64,000 nucleotides of DNA from Gadus chalcogrammus (GCF_026213295.1 NC_079432.1:15434761-15498760), one strand, 5' to 3'; positions 1-18,188 are shown, counted from the first letter of the stretch. Numbers and translations are program-made. Notes: generated by a model from the letters alone, not told the origin.

Positions 1-1269
1 CGCAAGCCACGCACTTCAGCTGGAGCAGGGCGTCGGTGATGTGCAGGCACCCCCGCCCGGACACTCGCTCCAAGGCCTCCAGCAGCAGGTCCAGCCCGCG
101 CAGCTCCAGGAACTGCACCTTCCAGGCCGTGCTGCTGGACTGCAGGCGCCTCAGCAGCCCTGAGTAGTTGGTCACCGTCGGGACCTGTGCAGGTCAAAGG
201 TTGAAAGGTCACTGAGCCTGGTTCTGCTGGTTCTGCTGGTCAGATTTAAGGGGATACTTCCTGGTGCTTTGATTGAACCATTGTAACCGCCTCTACAGTA
301 TCGCTTTCACTAAAACATCCGTAGCCAATATAGTTTGGCAACATTACTTCCTTGTTCCAATGAAATGGGATGACATGTGAATTAAGAAAGGGAAATATAG
401 CACTTTTGTCTTTTGGAAATGTGCGTGGTCATTAGTAAAGACTTTGTTGACAACAAAACAGCAATCGCGTACTTCACAAAATGTCTAATAACAAAGGCAA
501 AAGAGCTATCTGGCTATTGTTGTACATTTAAGAGGAATCGGCATAACAAAGTCAATATATCTTCAAAGGGCGTTTTATTAAAGCCAGGAGAGAAGGCTTG
601 TGATAGTTTCAAATCTTTCATACCTTCATACCTGACATTTCACGGGTTATGATGGTATTTCTGTGAAAGCTGAGCTGGTGGTGATAGAATGCATTGTAGG
701 ATGTATGACATTGTCTCTTCTGCAGTGCTGTGTCTCCAAGTCTTGCTGGGTGCAAACAATACTTATGGCCCATAGAATAATGAATAGATAGGAAAAAAGT
801 GCCCTTCTTCTATGGCTTCTTGATGGAGTGTGCTGAACACGGAGCTGATGTGCGGGCGATGGGGGAAGACAGGCAGTTCAAGGCGGCCTGGGGCTAATAA
901 ACTGCATTATGAAAACCGCAGTAATAAACTGCAAGGGCAGAAGTCATCTCAAGATAAAGTTGTATGTGCCAATGTTTTCATGATGCAATCAAAGACCCAG
1001 CGAGAAACATGACGGACAGTCTCTGGCAAGAGGTGAATGGAGAAGACAGCCCTGCGTCTGTGACAGGATCTGGTGTCAGCATGTACACCCCTGTGTGAAT
1101 GGATTCACTGGAACTTTATCTGCGAAATTACCTGGAGCAGTCGGATGCAGAGCTCTGGGTCTGCATCCTCCAGGTTGGCGTCCAGCTGGGCGTCGGCGTC
1201 TGGACCGCTGCTGGTCACCAGATCCTTCGCCGTCCCCCATTTAGCCCTGGCGGCCATCGGTACTGGAGT
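1..1269 (-). CDS. inf2: inf2, inverted formin 2: first two coding exons (partial, runs off left edge)
   Basis: INF2 is a formin that nucleates, elongates and severs actin filaments at the ER and mitochondria. Only its extreme N-terminus is here. Coding exon 1 is 1132-1269 on the minus strand, with ATG at 1257-1255. It encodes 42 residues beginning [13 protein letters not shown] and ending [12 protein letters not shown], followed by a GTAATT donor. The next exon runs from 184 off the left edge, in phase 0, and reads [15 protein letters not shown], then [22 protein letters not shown] and [13 protein letters not shown]. This is the start of the diaphanous-inhibitory armadillo domain and aligns closely with vertebrate INF2. 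The acceptor of coding exon 1 (AG at 1271-1270) sits directly beside a long CT tract on the sense strand. The intron 185-1131 shows no recognisable feature. FH1/FH2 exons lie outside the window. Confidence 0.9.
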
Positions 1270-1274
1270 CTGAG

Positions 1275-1393
<119 letters not shown>

Positions 1394-2079
1394 TGGGGAC
1401 AGAACAGAGGTAGGTGGACCAGGTCGGAGAAGGAGGGAGATCAAATTTGGGAGGTGAGGAAAGGAAAGGAGTCAGGAGAAGAGGAGAGGACATGAGGAGA
1501 GAAGAGGGGAGCGGAGAGCAGGGAGAGAAGTGGAAAGAGGAGGGAAAGGAAAATAGGAGAGATTAGGTCAGTAGGGAGGTGAGAGGAGCAGAGGGGGTGG
1601 AAAGAGGAGAAGAGGGAGTATTCTTTCACCGCACATTAATTAGCGTCAGTGAATTCATACCAGCGGTTGTTTCTATAGCAACAATGTAAATGTCATGTAA
1701 AAGTTATGGTCGGTTAATGGTCAGAGAAGCTGGCTTAGGAGAATAGGAAAATTATTTACATTCATAAATCCAAAAAATTGTTTTGGAATAAATATATTAT
1801 ATAAGATAACCTTTACCCGCACTTTTAAATTGATCGTTGTTTTATGTGACTGTTGAGCAAATCGCTGCCGTGGTTTTAAGAGGCAGCTCCGGGCTGTTTG
1901 GTACCAGGAGCCAGCAGACTCCCTCCTCCTCTTCCCTCTACTCCTCCACCACAGATAGTCGATGTAATCTGCCTAAAGATCTAAATAAATAAACACATTT
2001 CCCACTCAAAAGTTTGAGGGGACGGCCAGCCGAAACAGCTGATCTGTTCTAGAAAGGTTATTTTGTTTGCTTCACTTAC

Positions 2080-2340
2080 CGTTAAAGGTGACGCGTTGCG
2101 GCTGACACGTTATTGGAACTCTTTCAACTCCAAGCGTTAGAGCGACCATCAGTTTAAAACTTTTTGAGAGGGGAAGGGACTTTTTCTGAATACTTGGCGA
2201 GCGGAGAAAACCCCGCCTGCACAGTTGTGCTGAGTCGGACAGGGCGGGTCACTCGCTCCTGAACTCGAGAATCACTGGTGGGAGAGGATTCTGAACCTAC
2301 CGTTATTCCTGTCAGCCGAAACGGCATTTCCGGTCTGTAA
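2080..2340 (-). promoter_or_regulatory. inf2: Probable inf2 5' noncoding exon and promoter
   Basis: On the minus strand a strong donor, ACG then GTAAGTGA, ends a possible noncoding exon at 2080. A second donor-like ACG/GTAGGT lies near 2300. The region is GC-richer than its surroundings and has a GGGCGGG box near 2242-2248. Position upstream of the inf2 start codon makes a 5' UTR exon plausible. No transcript evidence is available and the start site is unknown. Confidence 0.4.
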
Positions 2341-4746
<2,406 letters not shown>

Positions 4747-4763
4747 GGAAGCAGGTCTGTGTG

Positions 4764-4769
4764 TTTATT
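4764..4769 (-). terminator. tmem179: Candidate poly(A) signal of tmem179
   Basis: AATAAA on the minus strand (TTTATT on plus), about 120 nt past the tmem179 stop codon. A short 3' UTR ending between the last exon and the TG tract is plausible. Confidence 0.45.
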
Positions 4770-4887
4770 ACTGTTTGTGTTTGTAGGTAATAATGTGTGC
4801 GTGCGTGTGTGTATGCATGTGTATATATATAGGTATGTATGTATATATGTGTGTATGTGTGTGCTGGGGGCCCTCTTCCTCGGGCCC

Positions 4888-7694
<2,807 letters not shown>

Positions 7695-9180
7695 GGCTCC
7701 CTCCAAACCTTGACTAAAAGACGCGCGGGTCGCACTGCGGCTGCGCACTGAGGGCTTCCACAAGAAGGCAAGACAGAGGTCTGCGTGGTTCGTGGTTCCT
7801 CCAGTGGGATGAGGTACCACCGGTGGGACGAGGAGGTAGCACCGGTGTGCAGGAACAGCGGGGCCAGGAAGGTGTTATAGGGCCCCTGGGACTTGTTGAT
7901 TTAATGAGCCAAACACAGACCACTTCCATGTGCCTCACTCTCAAAATGTACTGCTGATGATGAGTTGGGAGTCTTATCTTCAATTTATGGACACAAAAAA
8001 TAAAAACGTAATACGAAAGGTGTGGTCAAACTTCAATACGACTTAATTAAAGTGAGTTAGCCTACAAAAAATTAGTATCAACTGAGAGAGAGAGAAATCG
8101 TATGTGTTTTATTTCCGTATCTTATTGTATATTTTGCTGTGCCTGGGCAATGCAAATGTACATTACCCCATGACAATACAGCCCTTAGAATTTAATAAAA
8201 TAAAATAAAATGTGTTTTAAGAGAGAAAGTAAGAGGTTCTAGTTGGGCAGCCAGTGGCAGTAGAAGACTCCAGATTAGTGGTTTGGGGTTTATCATTAAG
8301 CTAAACAGATTACAGCCGGGGTGGAGAGCTGCAGCTAAATGTCTCTCTTAAGTTTTACCAAGACACGCTCGTCGGAGGAGTACGGACCACCAGGAGGAGA
8401 TGGCAGCATGAGGAGACGCGCCACGCAGGTATAGCCTTCTACCATAGCCCCTAGCCCCAATTCCCCTGCCCTACTCCCCAACCCGCTACCCATGACCCCA
8501 CCGTGACCCCACCCTGACCTGAACCACACCGCACAGGTGGAATAGTAACCCTAACCTAACCCTTTGCCCTGAGGCTCAACCCTGACCTTACCCCATGACT
8601 CCCCTTACTCCCCCCCTACAGGGTTATATATACCCCAACCCAACACAACCTCACCCCTAACCTGGTCATGCAGAGGATATGATTCTTTGATCAATACAGA
8701 AACAACTACTATTTAGACATTAGTTAAGGTTAGGCGCATCTCATTAAAGGAACTTTCAGGCAGATGGCGGATGTGGGGTTCAAACCCGGTCCTTTTGGGC
8801 TGGGTGTCCAACACCCTGACCAGTGGATGCTATCTTGCAAATAGATCCTATTTTCAATTTTATTTATGTTTACAACGTCCGACCTCCAATAATCATTCCA
8901 CGTATGAGTACGAGGTCGAGCACGTCTTCATTTTGTTTGCTGACGAGTGAGTCTGTTAGTTTTCCAGAAGTGATTTTGTTGGTTGTGTGTTGTTTGCCGA
9001 TGCCTCCAGGTTAGCCTCTCTGCTGGAGGAAAGGAGGCAGGAGAGGTGCCAGGAATAACCCTTGGTGTCTAAGCTCCTTAAGGAGAAAGCAAGAGGCCCT
9101 ACATCTTTAGCCGCTGCTGTAGCTCGCTATAGCTCCCTCTTGCCCCAGGATGAACTCCTGGTGGAGCAGGAGGAGCAGCC
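7695..9180. other. Intergenic DNA between divergent tmem179 and prph2l
   Basis: No gene seen. It should hold the tmem179 promoter, but no clear core element is visible. CCCTAACC-rich text occurs at about 8450-8660. A GGTTCAAACC B-box-like site near 8775 may belong to a decayed SINE. Confidence 0.5.
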
Positions 9181-9198
9181 CTGAATGAGAGGACTCCA

Positions 9199-9905
9199 AC
9201 ACCGCAGCATAGCAACCGCACTGTAACATAGCAGCCGCACTGTAACATAGCAGCCGCACTGTAACATAGCAACCAAACTGCAACATAGCAACAACACTGC
9301 AACATAGCAACCAGACTGTAACATAGCAACCGCACTGTAACATAGCAACCAGACTGTAACATAGCAATCGCACAGTGAAATAGCAACCATACTGTAACAT
9401 AGCAACCAGACTGTAACATAGCAACCACACATTGAAATAGCAACCAGACTGTAACCTAGCAACCAGGCTGTAACATAGCAAACAAACTGTAACATAGCAA
9501 CCACACCATAACACATCAACCACACTGTAACATAGCAACCAGACCATAACACATCAACCACACTGTAACATTGGAACTGCACTGTAACCTAGCAACCACA
9601 CCATCCTTTAGCAACCATACATCAACATATCAATCACAAAACAGGAACTAATGAACACCATAGCAACCAAAAAACTACCACAAAACAACACTATGACAAA
9701 TAAACCAAACTGGGACATAGCAACTGCACTGAAACATAGCAACCGATAAACTAAATTGCAACCACTCAACACCATAGCTACCACAAAACGACACCCGATT
9801 AACCCCAGAACAACATAGCAACAACACAACACCATAGCAACCACAGAACGACACCCGATTAACCCCAGAACAACAAAGCAACAACACAACACCATAGCAA
9901 CCACA
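9199..9905. repeat. 19-bp minisatellite ending 7 bp before the prph2l start codon
   Basis: Tandem units of 19 bp, GTAACATAGCARCCRNACT type, are regular to about 9560, then drift to ACACCATAGCAACCAC variants. A longer unit of about 57 bp containing ACACCCGATTAACCCCAG is duplicated at about 9780-9890. The array abuts the ATG at 9913. Confidence 0.92.
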
Positions 9906-9912
9906 CAACATC

Positions 9913-11760
9913 ATGGCCGTCGGCAAGGTGACCTTCACGAGGGAAGAGAGGGACCTGCTGGCCAAGGTGCTATGGATGCTGAACTGGATCTCCGTGGTGA
10001 CAGGCGTCATCATCTTCAGCCTGGGCCTGTTCATCAAGGTGGAGATCCAGAAGCAAAGGGACGTGATGTCAGACCAGGACATCCTGTACGTGCCTCACAT
10101 GCTCATCGCCACGGGCCTGGTCGCCTGCTGCATTAACTTCCTGGGCGGGAAGATCTGCTACGACTGCGTGGACGGGGCCAAGTTCACCCGCTGGAAGCTG
10201 GTGATGCTGCCCTACATCGTCTGCACCTTCTGCTTCACCTTCTGCGTGCTGGTGGGGGCGCTCCTGTGCTACAGCATGCGCAGCCAGCTGGAAGACTCCC
10301 TGCAGATGGGCCTGCGCGGCGCAATGCGGTACTACAAGGACACCGACACACCTGGACGGTGCTACCTGAAGCGCACGCTGGACCTGCTCCAGATCCAGTT
10401 CGAGTGCTGCGGGAACGCCGGGTACAAAGACTGGTTCGCCGTCCAGTGGGTCAGCAATCGATACCTGGACATGACCAGCCCCCGCGTCCTGGAGTAAGTG
10501 TTGGGTTGGATGTGGACTGTACTGGGTGCCACTTGGTAGCAGTAGTCTAGAGTCTACCAGGTTCTACTGGACTTTACTGGGTTCTACCAGTACCAGTGGT
10601 ATCAGTGGTGTTTCAAAGTATTTAGGTTCCACTGGGTTCCTAGCGGTCGAGACTCTACTGGGTTCTACTACGGTTTTAGCAGCCTAGAATCTATTAGGTT
10701 TTATTCTACATAACTTAAACTGGGTATGAGTGGGGCAAGAGGGTCACTACTCGGTTTTAAAGGGTCTGCTGAATGACCAAATAGTACATAACATACACAG
10801 GGGTTGCTGTGTTTTGGCTTCATTGCAGTCGCTTGAGGAGCAACGTGGAGGGCAAGTACCTGATGGACGGCGTTCCGTTCAGCTGCTGTAACACCTTCTC
10901 GCCGCGGCCCTGCATCCAGCACCAGCTCACCAACAACTCGGCCCACTTCAGCTACCGCCACCAGACGGACCGCCTCAACCTGTGGACGCGGGGCTGCAGA
11001 CAGGTGCTGCTGGAGCACTACACCGGCATCCTGCAGTCCACCGGCCTCATAGTCCTCCTCATATGGCTGTTTGAGGTACCAGGCTGTCTCTTTGACTCTT
11101 TATAGCTATACACCCGTCCATCCGTCTTTTTATGAAATTTCCTCCGGGATCAATGAAGTAATGTGTATCTGTATTAGTTATATTTATATAGGGGCAAGAT
11201 TGTTCTTTGTTTGAACCCCGATGGCCGCTGTCCACGCTCAGGCATGCTTTGAGCAAGATGCCCTGACCCTACCTGTTCATTTCATGCCCATTTCTATCGA
11301 GGAGCAGGTAGGGGTTCGTATGCATCTTGCACAAGGATGCCTCAGGGTATAACTGCTGACATTGAGGACTATATCTGGGGGTTGTATCTGAGGATTGGGT
11401 CACCATGTATCCCCTTGCCGGGAAAGTGCATGGAGGCCCTACCCCTCGTAGAGCAGTGGGCTCTGTTCCCTACAGCTGCTGGTCCTGACGGGCGTGCGGT
11501 ACCTTCAGACGGCCATGGAGAACCTGCTCCTCCTGGGGGACCTGGACTCAGAGTCAGACGGCTGGATCCTGGAGAACAGCCTGGCTGAGACGGCCCGCTG
11601 GAACCTCAACGTCATCAAGAACCTGGGCAAGTGCTACAACGTGGACGACGACGAGGACCCCAACATCAACGTCCCCAGGTCGCAGGAGAGCCAGGGGGAG
11701 CCCACGACGTCGGAGGTCACCGTGAGGAGGAAGGACCAGACTCGGCACCTCCCTCTCTGA
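9913..11760 (+). CDS. prph2l: Peripherin-2-like photoreceptor outer-segment tetraspanin
   Basis: Tetraspanin of the RDS/peripherin group, which shapes the rims of photoreceptor disc membranes. Exons 9913-10493, 10829-11075 and 11476-11760 join in phase to 370 aa, with the three-exon structure of PRPH2. TM1 is about residues 22-42. C82/C85 lie in the small loop region (KICYDC). TM3 is about 99-120. The large second loop carries C150 (TPGRC), C165-C166 (ECCGN), FSCCN, PRPCIQ and RGCRQ, matching the disulfide cysteines of PRPH2; C150 is the intermolecular cysteine there. NNSAH keeps the N-glycosylation site. The C-terminus has [18 protein letters not shown], then [10 protein letters not shown] and NINVPRSQ, which fits the non-mammalian paralogue (prph2l, outer-segment membrane glycoprotein 2) better than PRPH2 or ROM1. 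Paralogue assignment rests on the tail and could be refined by a tree. Confidence 0.85.
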
Positions 11761-12357
11761 CCACACGTGTGCACGCGCTCGTCACAAACAGCAGCATTAC
11801 AACGATGCAAACGGTGCCCGTGAGTCAGGAGGACTCCCTGTCTCAAACACACCTTTGCGTGCACCATTACCTCACATCATGAGGTCTCTGGTTGAAACCG
11901 ACTTGAACTCAAGTGCCCTTGAGCATCAAAGCCCACTGCGGTGCTCCTTGGCCTGGCGAAGTGAAGAACTACAGTATGGCCGACGGCTAGACCCCAGGAA
12001 GAGCAGAGGGTGTCCAGGTGCTGTTGGTAGCATCAGAGCCAAGGGGGCGTGGCCTCAGACACCGTGACCACATGACCACAAGACCGTTGACATCAGGTTG
12101 TATGGTGATCGTATGGTTCGACAGGAGGGCCTCGGAAAACAACCTTGTTAGTGTTTTGTGTCATGTCTCTTTCATTAAGATCCACACTGAACTGAGCTGG
12201 GATCTTCTGCCGTTTATATTTGTAGGTGGAGATTAAGAACATATTCTCTGGGTTCTATTTTCAGAGATCAGGGCGCCAGCCGCCTCCTCTTCTCTGTTCG
12301 CCTTCTGTCTGGTCTGTCTTGTGCCTCTGCCCACAACAAGATGCCAAGGGCTTCCTT

Positions 12358-12363
12358 AATAAA
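12358..12363 (+). terminator. prph2l: Poly(A) signal of prph2l
   Basis: AATAAA about 600 nt past the stop codon, the first clear plus-strand signal after the coding region. Confidence 0.6.
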
Positions 12364-12404
12364 AACACTCTGCTTGTAAAACTGCTTGGACTGGCTGTGT
12401 AGGG

Positions 12405-12540
12405 GGTCTATAATGGTTCATACTGTGTCTGTACCAATTTGTACTGGCTCTGTAGTGGTTTGTACTGGGTCTGTCCTGGTTTATACTGGCTCTGTGGTGG
12501 TTTGTACTGGATCTCTGCTTATCTGTAATTGGTCCTAATA
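12405..12540. repeat. Degenerate tandem repeat after prph2l
   Basis: Several imperfect units of about 30 bp built on TTTGTACTGGCTCTGTAGTG. Confidence 0.7.
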
Positions 12541-13060
12541 TGATGTTTTAACATGGCAACATAAACACAGAAGAGATGATGAATAGCTCCCACTGCAGCA
12601 CCGACGTAGACTCAGCTTTGGTCCTTAAGAATACATAAAGCCTCCAAACGTCTCCATTGTCTCAGGTTCTATTCTGACTGGAAGCCTCTGTCTCCCTCTA
12701 GTGGCAGCGAGAGGTACTGGAGAGTATGCAGCGGCAGAGTCTGGGGATGAGAGAGGGGGGCATTAACACACACCTCACACACCACTTCTCCTCTTCTCTC
12801 TGCCTAAGGCTGTTGTCATAGTTACCATCACGTGGTTTCTATGTCCTAGTTTACCCCTCATCCCTAACTCCCCCACCCCCTTTTTTCAGTTGAAAGCCTA
12901 GCGTTAACCACAAAGCATAGCGTTACGGAGCTGTTTTAAAACATAAAACAGTTACGTAACAAACATATACCCCGCCTCTTATACAGACTGCAGCCAACCA
13001 GGGATGGATAGGAAACAGCCAATCGGAACCCTTCCCGTCAGTTATTAATATGTGATCTAT
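12541..13060. other. Spacer without a recognised feature
   Basis: No gene, RNA or repeat that I can support. Confidence 0.5.
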
Positions 13061-13065
13061 ACAAT

Positions 13066-13214
<149 letters not shown>

Positions 13215-13291
13215 CATTGGCGTGGCTGAGCAGAAAAATCCTGTTCAAGGACAGAAGGCCTCCATTTATATAGCAAGGAGACACTAACCTC

Positions 13292-13295
<4 letters not shown>

Positions 13296-13340
<45 letters not shown>
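13296..13340. repeat. (TC)n microsatellite
   Basis: About 45 bp of TC. The following 13496-13640 has loose ATC/ACC triplets. Nothing else is seen up to 14060. Confidence 0.95.
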
Positions 13341-13345
<5 letters not shown>

Positions 13346-14059
13346 TGTTTCGGGCAGTCTCTCGCTCTTTTCCTCCATCTGTCTATGTTTCTGTTTTTCT
13401 CCGGCTCTCAATGTAATCCAACTCTATTTATTGGCATATGAGAGCATATAACAATGTAACATAAACGATGGGGACAGCATAGAGCCTCCTGTTTGCAATA
13501 GCACACTCTAGTGTCATTATAATCATCATCCCCTTCATCAATTTATCGTCATCGTCAGCATCATCACCAGCACTGCCACCTTCAACATGATCATACTCAC
13601 CACCACCATCATCGTCTTCCTCACCACCACCAGGGGGTGACCAGCTGGGGATGGACTGTCAGGTCAAATCATCTTCATGCCTCTGTCACCATAGCAACTC
13701 AATAGGCAGCGCCACTGGAATGCTTGGTAAACACATCAGCTAAACAGTGTTTTGTGCATGTGTGCATGTCACACTCTCTCTTCTCCCTGTCACTCCCCCC
13801 CCTCACCCCCCCCCACCCTCACTATATCTCTCACCTCTCTCTCATTTCCAATTCAAATTTAGAGGAGCGTTTTCGGCATTTCAAACAAGTAAATAAATAA
13901 ATAAGTGGAAAATTGTTCACTATATAGAGGAACAATTAATTCATTTAATTTAATAAATGTATACATTGTTGAATATAGAATGTATATTATATATATATAA
14001 TGTATAGTAAAAAATAATTGCTAGTGGAAATGGTCAGGATATGATAGTTAATCCCTCTC

Positions 14060-14060
<1 letters not shown>

Positions 14061-14118
<58 letters not shown>

Positions 14119-14130
14119 TCTCTCTCTCTC
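14061..14130. repeat. (TC)n microsatellite
   Basis: About 70 bp of TC with a single CCC interruption, 40 bp before a long AC tract. This repeats the AC plus TC pairing seen at 13066-13340 in the opposite order. Confidence 0.95.
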
Positions 14131-14169
14131 CTGTGAACAGTTACGTAATCAGGTGCATGACACAGCCAA

Positions 14170-14377
<208 letters not shown>

Positions 14378-14707
14378 TCACACGCAAGCCAACACATGCA
14401 CGCAGGCACACACAAACACACACAAACAAAAAACACACAACAAATAAGTATGCTGAATGGTACCTTGGGTAATCTTGGTACCCCTGTAACCTCTGTGACT
14501 GGGTCTGCCTCCTTCATCTGATTGGCTGCAAGGTCACAATGGCTCTTGGAGAAAACAGGTTCACTGCATCCTGTGGTTACGTAGGACCGTAGGTCAAAGG
14601 TCATTACAACGTGCATTTCACCGCGGAAGTGATGACCTTGTCGTCATGGAGACCAGGGAATGGCTCTGTTCCAAATATGCTAATGATGCTGAGGACATTC
14701 AGAACAA

Positions 14708-14732
<25 letters not shown>

Positions 14733-14738
<6 letters not shown>

Positions 14739-16008
14739 TACATACTCTCATGAGCACAAAAAAAAACATGCAAAGGCACATGCTCATCACTTACATAGAC
14801 ACACACAAACACACACACGTACAAAGTCAGCTTCTTACATTTCTTGCTGACACACACCTCCTCTATCCTCCTTTCTTCACCTCTCCTACTCTGCCTCTCT
14901 CATCTCCTTTCATCTTGTCTCCCTCATCTCCCTCCTACGTATCCTCTCTGCCTTCCGACCTCTCCTTCCCTCCTGTCCCCTCTCTGTTTCTCCTCCTTCC
15001 ATTCCTCTATCCACTCCTCCTCGGTTAAATAACATGATTAATATTTTTTTGTTGTTTCAGGTTGTATTTATGTCAAATCTACCTTTTACTTTACGCCCCT
15101 CCTATTTCCTATTGCTGTTAGCCACGCCCGTTTACAACAACCTCAGCAACCCTGTGCGTGACTCTTTAATCTCAGCCCTTCCTGTGTTAAGGTCCGCCAT
15201 TCCCGACCGTTTAAGCTCTGCACCTTCTACCTGGCCAATCCCACTCTTCCTGTTTGGTTGAGCCCTCCCCGGACGCTCCCAGACAGCAGAGGGTATCGAC
15301 GATCACAGTGTCCCCCGGCTCAGTGCCACTAATCTCTATGCTAGCTAGCATTGTTAGCATGGGATTTTATATTCACCTAGCGGCCATCTTGGCTTTAAAT
15401 GCTAGCTTGGTGGGAGAATCAAATGCACAAATCTAAGATAGATGCTATGTGACCAAGGCCCATTGATACCCTAAAGCTTACTGCAGTTGCTAACATTACC
15501 GGCATGACTAATATTACTCTACTATTAACAATACTTCAGTTACTTTAACTCTTTCCGAGATAACACATGTAGGGGAAATATAATGAAGAGATCCCCGAGA
15601 TGTCTTTGAGATTTCCCTACCCTGTGGCAATTTAAGCATTTTTTTTTACATTTTGTAGCACACAGTATTATTTGTTAAACAACAAGGGTTGGCTTTTAGC
15701 ATTCCACGTTTAGCCTCGCTCCCCCCCCCCCCCCCCCCCCCTTCCAGCCTGGCTGAGTGTCCGCCTGACTGCTTACTAGCGGCTAAGTTAGCAGCTAGGG
15801 TTAGCGATGCGTGTGGCTCCATGTGAGCACGCTCAGTGAGGCTGCAGACCTGCTGAGCCCTGTTGATATCTCTAGGCCAATGGGAGCAGCAGGAGGCTGG
15901 CGCAGGGGCGAGACGGGAGGGGGGGCTAGTGTGTGAGGGGCGGGGCTTGATGAATAAATCAGAGGTGGTATAAAGGCTTGACGCTCGATGAGGCTGGTGC
16001 ATGTGTGT
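14733..16008. other. Spacer with pyrimidine-rich and poly(C) segments
   Basis: Pyrimidine-rich DNA (CTCCTC/CCTCTC) at about 14860-15025 and a poly(C) run at about 15721-15740. No gene recognised. Confidence 0.5.
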
Positions 16009-16159
<151 letters not shown>

Positions 16160-16829
16160 CGTGGGCACGTACATGAGTGCAACTTTGTTTGTGTGTGCAT
16201 GCTGGGGCATCTATGATTAGGTTTCGGGATAGGTTTTAGGATCAGGTCTGTGATCAGACACCACAGTCTTCTATGGAAACAAACACACACACAGACATGC
16301 ACACAACGCACACACATACAGTCTTCTACTGTAAGATACACACGCACACACACACAGACATCACAATATTCTTCCGTCAAAGACATGCCCCACTGACTCC
16401 TGTAATGTCCGCCACAGGGGGCCTAGGGCCATTCTCCGAGGCACTTCCCCCTGTATGAGTGTCTTCTTGGCTCCGGGCGTCGGGTTATGTAATATTATAT
16501 AACGTCAGACAATTAAATGCTCGCGAGCCCTGAGCACCTCTCAGAGCCACTATACGGTGACTCTCACTCGCTCGCCCTACCACTCCCCCTTCCCTCCCCT
16601 CCCCCTTCCCCCCACACAGCGACCGACCGGTCCAAACTGGCTCCAGCACTCAGCAGTCACAGCGGGCTGTTGTTACCACGGAAACCAAGAGAGCACGGCA
16701 ATGACAAATCCATCCTGCAGAAGAGGAAAGGATAAGAGGAAGAGAGGAGAGGAAAGGAGAGGAGCGGAGGGGGAGGAAGGTTGTTCGAATGTATATTTAT
16801 GAACTGGCAACCGCACTAAGGAGAGTCAA

Positions 16830-17440
16830 CAGCTGCTGGCCTACGCCGTACACGAGAGATTAAACACCTCCTCTACGCAGATGACCTGATTCTGCTGCCT
16901 CCTATCCTACCGGGTCAACATAAAGACCTGTACCTACTAGGGACTTATAACCAGACCTACTACCAGACCTACTAGAGCAGTACTATACTACTACCAGACC
17001 TACTGGAGCGGTACTATACTACTACCAGACCTACTGGAGCGGTACTATACTACTACCAGACCTACTGGAGCGGTACTATACTACTACCAGACCTACTGGA
17101 ACGGTCCTATACTACTACCAGACCTACTGGAGCGGTACTATACTACTACCAGACCTACTGGAGCGGTACTATACTACTACCAGACCTACTGGAGCGGTAC
17201 TATACTACTACCAGACCTACTGGAGCGGTACTATACTACTACCAGACCTACTGGAGCGGTACTATACTACTACCAGACCTACTGGAGCGGTACTATACTA
17301 CTACCAGACCTACTGGAGCGGTCCTATACTACTACCAGACCTACTGGAGCGGTACTACCAGACCTATAAAAGCAGATCTAGAAAGACCTGGACCATGGCA
17401 GGAAACGTTAAAAAGACTAAAATATTCTCAGGGAATCAAG
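16830..17440 (+). mobile_element. LINE reverse-transcriptase remnant interrupted by a minisatellite
   Basis: At about 16862-16900 the plus strand encodes IKHLLYADDLILLPP, the YxDD catalytic motif of a non-LTR retrotransposon reverse transcriptase, followed by LLGTYNQTYY. At about 17386-17430 it encodes KTWTMAGNVKKTKI, matching the conserved stretch that normally follows YADD by roughly 30-40 residues. The gap between them is filled by a 31-bp tandem array. The copy is short, decayed and non-functional; the LINE clade (Rex/RTE-like) is a guess. Confidence 0.75.
16964..17356. repeat. 31-bp minisatellite inside the LINE fragment
   Basis: About twelve copies of CAGACCTACTGGAGCGGTAC plus TATACTACTAC. 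The unit begins with the CAGACCTAC that encodes the Q-T-Y residues of the LINE, so the array appears to have expanded from the element itself. Confidence 0.95.
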
Positions 17441-18188
17441 CAAACATTAGTTAAACACAAATAGGCTACTACACACATAGACACATCCAGCCCCACCCAT
17501 TACAACTAGTTTGCCAAAAGATAGATTACTTCCACTGCAAATATCAATGCTGCTGTGAATGAACTTACAGAGAACGCTCGCAGGCCATCGGACGAGCCTC
17601 CAAGTCAATCCCTGGGTGCAGCGTTCCGGCAGATCCTCTTACGAGTCCCGAGGAGAGCCACAGACAATGCATGCAGGGTGAAATTAGAAACCCACTGATC
17701 ATTCAATCCAAAAAATATGATTCTTGTTTTTATGCAACCACCTAAAAAACAACGACCAATGCTAATATCAATTTGACAGCCTGCAGAGCCAAAAGAGCCC
17801 GTCAAGCAAAAAAACACAATCCCCTCACTCAGTTGGTCCTGACCCTCATTTCCCGGGTTTAGTCTCATCACAGCATCAGCCCCAGAAGACAGAGATCTAC
17901 ACAATTAGTCTGGACCAAACTAACACAGGGCTAAATACATCACGGTGTTTGGCCATAAAACAATCAGCTTACTGTAGCAGAGTGGATGCTCTTCATTTGG
18001 CTGAATTATTGGCATGACTACAACTCTTTCTATTGCCAAAGCAAACATTGATTGGCATAAAACAATGTGAAGGTCAATCGATATACACAAATATTAGAAA
18101 CACCAGTAACATGAAAAAAATATGAGGGAATCAAACTGATGGATTAATTTGTCTAATTACAGTGGTCATCTCTCTGAGGAAGAGACAC

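Noticed and set aside
8530..8680. CCCTAACC-rich text as an interstitial telomeric repeat
   Set aside because: Only scattered CCTAACC words, with no tandem TTAGGG/CCCTAA run.
15230..15440. 59-aa open frame with hydrophobic stretch (VPLISMLASIVSMGFYIHLA)
   Set aside because: No start context, splice signals or homology recognised; likely chance in a noncoding spacer.
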